From NCBI GenBank assembly GCA_039881145.1, contig JAYKKI010000137.1, forward strand, positions 794,501-858,500: a stretch of DNA of 64,000 nucleotides. The letters are read 5' to 3'. Made by a program: the position numbers and the translations under genes. This document shows positions 58,556 through 64,000 of the stretch, one piece after another (position 1 is the first letter of the stretch; each line of letters starts with the position of its first letter). Origin of the DNA: Druceiella hillmani (taxonomy: Eukaryota; Arthropoda; Insecta; Lepidoptera; Hepialidae). The notes under the pieces were generated by a model. The model saw only the letters and a list, made by a program, of their open reading frames with translations, was not told the origin of the DNA and did no database searches.

Positions 58556-59063
58556 GTATACATGTATAGGTATATAGAAATTTTATGGGATGTGAGAGAA
58601 GTAATTATTTTTTATTCAAATTCATATATTATGTCTATGAAAATATGTTCGCAACTTTCCCTTTTCTCTAAAATTCTTTAAGTTAAACGTACGAAAAAGG
58701 TTTTCCAGAAGTTTAGATTTACGGAAAAACTATTGAAACGCTTCGAAAGCCCATAATTTTTAAGACCTTCACGATATTTTTACACCTGTGAAAGATTCAC
58801 TAGGCAACGTACTCGAGTGTTAAAAAATATATTGAAATTAGTTAATGTTTTAATAGAAATACTACGTGTCATTAAATATAAATATGTGCCCAAGTATATG
58901 AAATCTTCGTAGGGCGGATTGTGTTTGAATTCTACAGGTTGTATTACGATATATTAAAATAATGTACTGCCATTATTTAAACTAAATAGTTTTTAAATAA
59001 ATCGTAACATGGAACTTGACGATTTCAAATCACCGACCATGAAATTTTATGTAGAATTTAAAT
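58556..59063. other. Non-coding DNA, nothing recognised
   Basis: A/T-rich spacer. Confidence 0.5.
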
Positions 59064-59163
59064 CTTTTGTGGTTTTTACGCCTTAAAACCGGAATGTAAC
59101 GCTCTGAAGGAAAATAGTAGAAATAAAGTCATTCCAATTACTGTGAGTCAAAGAAACTAAAAT
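59064..59163 (+). repeat. Direct repeat, left member
   Basis: 'cttttgtggtttttacg', 'ccggaatgtaacgctctgaa' and 'gtgagtcaaagaaactaaaa' recur in the same order at 59,592-59,682, about 525 bp away. The pair brackets a TA microsatellite and a 34-bp duplication. Confidence 0.85.
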
Positions 59164-59290
59164 TCCTTTATGACGAAAACTAGCCGAAAAGCCATCTGGT
59201 ATTTATTTTCAAAGGGACATAATTGAGCAACATCCGACTTAGTTGCGTGGGAAGAGCAAAGACCATAATTATTGTTTATTTCCTTCATTG

Positions 59291-59379
<89 letters not shown>

Positions 59380-59394
59380 CATATTTATATATAC

Positions 59395-59432
<38 letters not shown>
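59291..59432. repeat. (TA)n microsatellite with CATA interruptions
   Basis: About 140 bp. Tyr-Ile open frames on both strands across it are artefacts. Confidence 0.98.
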
Positions 59433-59433
<1 letters not shown>

Positions 59434-59483
59434 GTATAAGGGCTTTTTGCGCTTAGTATTACGCTTAGTATAAGGGCTTTTTG
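59433..59483. repeat. 34-bp partial tandem duplication
   Basis: 'agtataagggctttttg' occurs at 59,433 and 59,467, separated by 'cgcttagtattacgctt'. Confidence 0.9.
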
Positions 59484-59591
59484 TGTGGAGTGATTTCGTT
59501 TGTATTTGTATAAAGTATTCGCTTCGTATGTGGTGTTCATATGGGACTTCATATAAGAGCTTCACTTTCGGACTATATCTAGAACATAAGT

Positions 59592-59682
59592 ATTTTGTGG
59601 TTTTTTACACTTTGGTTTCTTACCACCGGAATGTAACGCTCTGAAGAAAAGTCAAAGAAAGTGAGTCAAAGAAACTAAAATA
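59592..59682 (+). repeat. Direct repeat, right member
   Basis: Partner of 59,064-59,163, with a few substitutions and a shortened middle. Confidence 0.85.
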
Positions 59683-59719
59683 AAAGGTTGAAGCAAACTA
59701 ACGGAATATTGTTAGCTTT

Positions 59720-60180
59720 GTAATAATATGTTACGATCGAGTTGATATGATAATGGATGCATATAAAACAAATAAATATACAAACATTATTGTTTTTTTT
59801 TCGTTATTAATTTCGAGTCTCCCGTGTATGTAAACAAATATAGCAATTATATTTTCACTCGTGTCTAATTGTTGTGTCGAATTTTACAAATTGATGCAAT
59901 TCCGACTACAATATAAAAATATGATAGTATCGAGCTGATATGATGATGAATGCATATTAAATAAATAAATACAATAAAATTTTAGAAATAGTCGATTTGT
60001 TCTTTGTTGTTAATTTGTAGTCTCCCGTATATATAAACAAATCTAGCAAGTATATTTCAACCTATTTCTAATTATTGCATCGGATTTGAAACTCTGCACC
60101 CTTATGCATTTCTGATGGCAACATAATATCATGTACCATCTAGCTGATGTGATGATAAAGAAGGAAGGAAATCATATATC
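59720..60180. repeat. Tandem repeat, period about 200 bp, 2.2 copies
   Basis: 'atcgagttgatatgataatg' at 59,736, 'atcgagctgatatgatgatg' at 59,939 and 'atctagctgatgtgatgata' at 60,138. Each complete unit then has 'agtctcccgt' and a 'aaacaaat(a/c)tagcaa' block. A looser duplication of 'taaattcataaagtttgg / taaacccgtaaagtttgt' follows at 60,213 and 60,338. Confidence 0.85.
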
Positions 60181-60563
60181 ATAGGAATTTGCCCTGCTAA
60201 CAATAAACTAATAGTAAATTCATAAAGTTTGGGCTCGTTTGACTTATTTTAATGACCCCTTTGTTTATATATAATAACCTAGATACTATAATGATGCAGA
60301 AAGGTGATGATCATGTAAATTTCGCAATAGCCAACAGTAAACCCGTAAAGTTTGTGCTAGTTTGGTTAGTCTCTACGAATCCTTTGGTAAAGATAAATTT
60401 GTTTTTTTTTCTTTCAAAACTACCAATAGTCTTATTTTATGTCATTCTTGTTTATATATATAAATTAAAAATCGGATAATGTAAATTAATCATAATTACT
60501 TAGAACTAATTAAGTATTTTCAATATTTACATATTGGCGTGGCCAATAAGAGATAGAAAATAT

Positions 60564-61219
60564 ATTACGTATACCGTGTATGGAAGAGATGAATGACTTA
60601 AAAGATACACAGCTAATGTATTTATATATATTAAGTGTACCGTGTGTGGAAGAGTACGAGAGTAAATATATTACGTGTACCGTTTACCGTGTGTGGAAGA
60701 GTACGAGATTACGTGTACCGTGTGTGGAAGAGTACGAGAGTAAAATATATAACGTGTACCGTGTGTGGAAGAGTACGAGAGTAAAATATATAACGTGTAC
60801 CGTGTGTGGAAGAGTACGAGAGTAAAATATATAACGTGTACCGTGTGTGGAAGAGTACGAGAGTAAAATATATAACGTGTACCGTGTGTGGAAGAGTACG
60901 AGAGTAAAATATATAACGTGTACCGTGTGTGGAAGAGTACGAGAGTAAAATATATAACGTGTACTGTGTGTGGAAGAGTACGAGAGTAAAATATATAACG
61001 TGTACCGTGAGTGGAAGAGTACGAGAGTAAAATATATAACGTGTACCGTGTGTGGAAGAGTACGAGAGTAAAATATATAACGTGTACCGTGTGTGGAAGA
61101 GTACGAGAGTAAAATACATTACGTGTACCGTGTGTGGAAGAGTACGAGAGTAAAATACATTACGTGTACCGTGTGTGGAAGAGATGAATGACTTAAAAGA
61201 CACACAGCTAATGTATTTA
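60564..61219. repeat. 41-bp tandem array, about 13 copies, with matching 60-bp flanks
   Basis: The unit is 'gtgtggaagagtacgagagt' plus 'aaaatatataacgtgtaccgt' with very few differences, regular from 60,721 to 61,131. The first two units are irregular. The array is bracketed by two near-identical 60-bp segments (60,564-60,623 and 61,160-61,219, containing gaagagatgaatgacttaaa). These share the unit's start but diverge after 'ggaagag'. The unit has no stop on the minus strand in any frame, so a 164-codon frame crosses it. I do not regard that frame as a gene. Confidence 0.97.
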
Positions 61220-62731
61220 ATACAACGTATCCAGAGTCATTTATTGACAGTAATGACGCGCAAATAGATATCGTATTTTGACACGTTTTGTACCCTGGGA
61301 AACTATCCAATATATTTGAATTAATGGCATTACTACTTGAACAATGTTCTTTAAAAGTATTTTAAAATGAAACTAAGAAACATAAAACTATATTTTCCAC
61401 TAAAAACTAGGATAAGAATCATAATCTAGTCTCTTTCTTATAATTTTTAAATTTCTTTTCTCATTGCAATTGCCTTTAATTTGAAAATTAGATAGTTCGG
61501 AAAATCTTTACTGGACTCATTTAAATACATAATAAGGCTTTAGAAATAGTATTTCATATATGTTTTGAATTTTTTACACTCTTTTGTTAACTTCACTTGG
61601 ATGTATATATGTATGTATATATCTACGTATGTAACAATGTAACGGAATTTTTTAATCACTTCCAGACGTCCGGATTATTTAAAATTTTACACACATGTCA
61701 ATATCCAATGACAATATAATAATTTAATAAATTAAAGAAAAAATCTTTTTAGTTTCAAAACTAAAAAGTAACTAAAAATCTAAGAGCATCTTTAAATTTT
61801 ATTTTGGTTCACTTCCATACGACCGACTCATTTAAAATTTTGCAATGTGCAGTTATTTTGAAATCAAAAAGTTACGAAACTAAATTATAGTTAAAAAAAA
61901 ACAAAAAAACACGGTTTTGCAGCAAAGTGAAGTAAAAAATAAAAAAATGGTCTTTAAATATAAAGACTTAAAGTCTTATCCAGAGCGAAAAGAGTCTCAC
62001 AACTCTTTATAACTTGATTTTTTTTATTAAACTTAAAGAAGAGTAAAGTGATTTTTTAAAGAAATTAACTTCATTGTAAAAAAAACATGGGATTTGTTAT
62101 GAAAACTCGGGGGCACCCCACTATATATAAATGAAAGAAACGTAGAAACTTTTAGTAGGCGAGTGATAATATAATTTTGCCCAAATAACTTATTGAATTT
62201 ACGTATGTTACGTTGTTGTACCGAGCCGCGTAACTATTTACTGAAACGGTCACGGAATTCTAGGTTGATTTGTGTCCAACACGTATTTGGCCGGTTTTAC
62301 GTAGATGATGTAACCTATGTTACTTTCACAGATGAAATAAGGTATTTAAACCATCTCAAGGAATTATAAAGATTAATATTTTGTTACATACGCATATTAT
62401 TAAAATTACACCATTAATATACTAAAAGAAACCAGGTAACGTGTGTACATATTAAAAATGATCACTTTCAAAATTACGCGCAACGTAGATGAACGACTTT
62501 TTTAGGTGGAGAGACAGTGACAAACAACTGCCGATTCTTGTTGGATAAGGTCGGTAGCCGTTTTTCTACTGACTCGATGCATACGGCAAAAGACGTATGC
62601 CGCCTTTTATATATCTGCCGTTTGCCTAACATGTTTGATGTTCAAACATATATATTATGCTTTTATTTGTTAGCCCTCTTTAACTCGTAATATAGTAATT
62701 GGCGAAAGTTGGCTTGAGTCGCTTCATTAAT
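61220..62731. other. Non-coding DNA with one loose duplication
   Basis: 'atcacttccagacgtccgga' (about 61,654) and 'ttcacttccatacgaccgac' (about 61,809), each followed by 'atttaaaatttt', form a degenerate direct repeat of about 155 bp. A less A/T-rich patch at 62,500-62,610 contains 'gcatacggcaaaagacgtat' (short inverted repeat). No gene seen. Confidence 0.5.
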
Positions 62732-62895
62732 TTCTAGAACCTATTTTATAGGAGGTGGCATCAAAATTTAAATATTAAGTTAGCAAGTAAGTTTTTGGCC
62801 AAAACTTTGGAACTTTTCCAGAACAATTCTCGAAACTTCTAGAAGGTTTTCTATAGTATATAAATAGGCCAAAGTGTAGTAAGTTGACAACAGTG
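62732..62895 (+). promoter_or_regulatory. Heat-shock-type promoter (HSE array, TATA, initiator)
   Basis: A perfect phased run of four heat-shock pentamers TTCTCGAAACTTCTAGAA lies at 62,827-62,844, with a further TTCCAGAA pair at 62,816-62,823 and a distal TTCTAGAA at 62,732-62,739. Thirteen bases after the array is TATATAAATAGG (62,857-62,868), and about 33 bases after its start is ACAGTG (about 62,890-62,895), a plausible arthropod initiator. This is the arrangement of insect hsp70-class promoters, which bind HSF trimers. The next ATG (62,931) starts the decayed mariner transposase. No heat-shock protein sequence follows. Confidence 0.75.
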
Positions 62896-62930
62896 AGTTC
62901 CGAAGCTTTAAGTGAATTACGTAAAAGATT

Positions 62931-64000
62931 ATGGATTTCAATCGATATTAAATACGGACTCTATTACTTTACGAATTTGCTGGATCGCGATGCAAAGACT
63001 GGCACAAGTAATATGTGTCACGCGATGCGCGAGTCCACGGTGTCTTATACGACGTCAGAATGAGAACTATCTGAGGATCTTGAGAGCGAACCCCGTACCA
63101 GACTTCCCGATGAATTGGACGTTCAACGATTACGCAGCCTTATTGAGGAGGATCCTCGACCGACGACTTGTCTATTGGCAGATGAGTTACACTGTAGTTA
63201 TGGCACCATAGAAACACATTGTACGAATTGAGAAAAATTTCAAAATGCGGTGTATGGATACCCCACGATTTGCCATTATTTCGCCTTCAGTGCAGAGTTG
63301 ATGTTTGTCAACAGTTATTGACATTGGAATGTAACTCCGACTGATTGAATCAGTTAGTACCTCACGACGAGAAATGGGTTATATACGTTAACCCTACACG
63401 CAAACATCAATGACTGGGTGTCGCAGAAACAGGAGTTTCAGTATTCAAACCTGAAGTAAGTGCCAAAAAGGTAAATAAGATACTCAGCTGCTGACGGTAT
63501 GTCAAGGGCATTATTCATTGGAAGTTGCTTCCAGAGCGATCTACAATTAATGCAGATATTTATTTTGGACAATTGGATAGATTAGGTAACAAATTGAGTA
63601 GTCAACAGAATTGGGTTTATTTTCGACATGATAATCCACTAGACTACATGTTGCAAAACGTACTCGTGATAAATTAGAGGAGCTAGGCTAGGTTTTACTC
63701 AGTCATACACCAACCCAATACTATATATTCTATTGTCTACGATTGCTATAAATCGTCTTCATTGGCCATTAAATTAAATTGAAGGTGAAAATATTTTGAT
63801 TAATAAATCAATTCAATTAATAAAAACTAACTGTATGGACTATTCAAAAGACAAGAGTCGTAGTTTTATTACAAATAATAATATATTATTAGGAAATTTT
63901 GAGATGTATAAATGTAAACAGGTAATTCACTTACCTACAATCAAACTATCCAGTAGACAGAAGTATTCAAAAGCTATAGTTTTGATCTTAAGAAAAACAT
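62931..64000 (+). pseudogene. Mariner transposase, decayed, runs to window edge
   Basis: From ATG at 62,931 in shifting frames: IRTLLLYEF, LLDRDAKTGTSNMCHAMRES, DLESEPRTRLPDELDVQRLR, SLIEEDPRPTTCLLADELHC (paired helix-turn-helix), then HDEKWVIYVNPTRKHQ with the first catalytic Asp. VSAKKV, GIIHWKLLPERSTINADIYF, QNWVYFRHDN with the second Asp, and AKRTRDKLEELG follow. The third catalytic block (SPDLAPSD in relatives) is not recognisable after VLLSHTP. Stops and at least four frameshifts are present. The block order and wording resemble the mellifera/irritans-type mariners. Terminal repeats were not found on the left, and the right end may lie beyond the window. Confidence 0.9.

Noticed and set aside
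59223..59565. Tyr-Ile open frames on both strands
   Set aside because: TA microsatellite translation.
60709..61203. 164-codon open frame on the minus strand
   Set aside because: It is the 41-bp tandem array read through. The unit happens to lack stops in all three minus frames, giving a repeated low-complexity peptide with no independent coding evidence.
62731..62931. Start of a host hsp70 gene
   Set aside because: The promoter is convincing, but no heat-shock protein sequence follows. The ATG opens mariner sequence instead.
63680..63725. Mariner right terminal repeat at ttttactcagtcatacacca
   Set aside because: The stretch reads in frame as transposase (EELG, VLLSHTP) where VLLSHPPYSP-like sequence is expected, so it is better explained as coding. 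No matching left repeat was found.

Overview
The window looks like a stretch of an AT-rich arthropod genome, most likely an insect. I base this on the mixture of decayed transposons (two pogo/Tigger-like, one PIF/Harbinger, one mariner, one LINE), tRNA-type SINEs, long A/T microsatellites, no long intact reading frames and no operon-like gene spacing. A recurring tail with a gacagac-rich stretch followed by a 'tacggaaccctaaaa' end resembles a LINE (RTE-type) 3' tail that I know best from Lepidoptera. The order cannot be fixed from the sequence alone. I see no intact host protein gene. The window may be intergenic or lie inside very long introns, and one possible recursive-splice signal near 14,080 fits the second idea.

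Layout. 1-9 kb: non-coding, with degenerate copies of the LINE-like tail and a 148-bp duplication. 9,075-11,824: a complete 2.75-kb pogo-family element with clear ends, a TA target duplication, internal copies of its end motif, and a transposase gene broken by two frameshifts and one stop. 12-22 kb: mostly plain AT-rich DNA with a microsatellite, two foldback copies, a tRNA-derived SINE, a short hairpin and a tRNA-Trp relic. 22.4-48 kb: a mosaic of one diverged repeat family, all recognised copies in the same orientation, plus a diverged duplication of 33.5-36.1 kb at 44.4-46.4 kb. Set into this are a LINE with an inverted 5' part, a second and older pogo-like relic, and an internally deleted Harbinger element. 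48-61 kb: tandem repeats, microsatellites, three foldback copies and two SINE-type copies. 62.7-64 kb: a heat-shock-like promoter (phased HSE pentamers, TATA box, initiator) directly in front of a decayed mariner transposase that runs to the window edge.

How it fits together. Almost all recognisable coding sequence is selfish DNA at different stages of decay. The elements show recognisable routes of death or derivation: frameshifts in pogo, probable twin-priming inversion in the LINE, loss of both N-terminal halves in Harbinger, and stops in mariner. The least explained parts are the five-copy foldback family, the same-orientation repeat mosaic and the heat-shock-like promoter over mariner. 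All homology calls were made by eye without database searches. Boundaries given to the base are read directly from the sequence, and the remaining ones are approximate.
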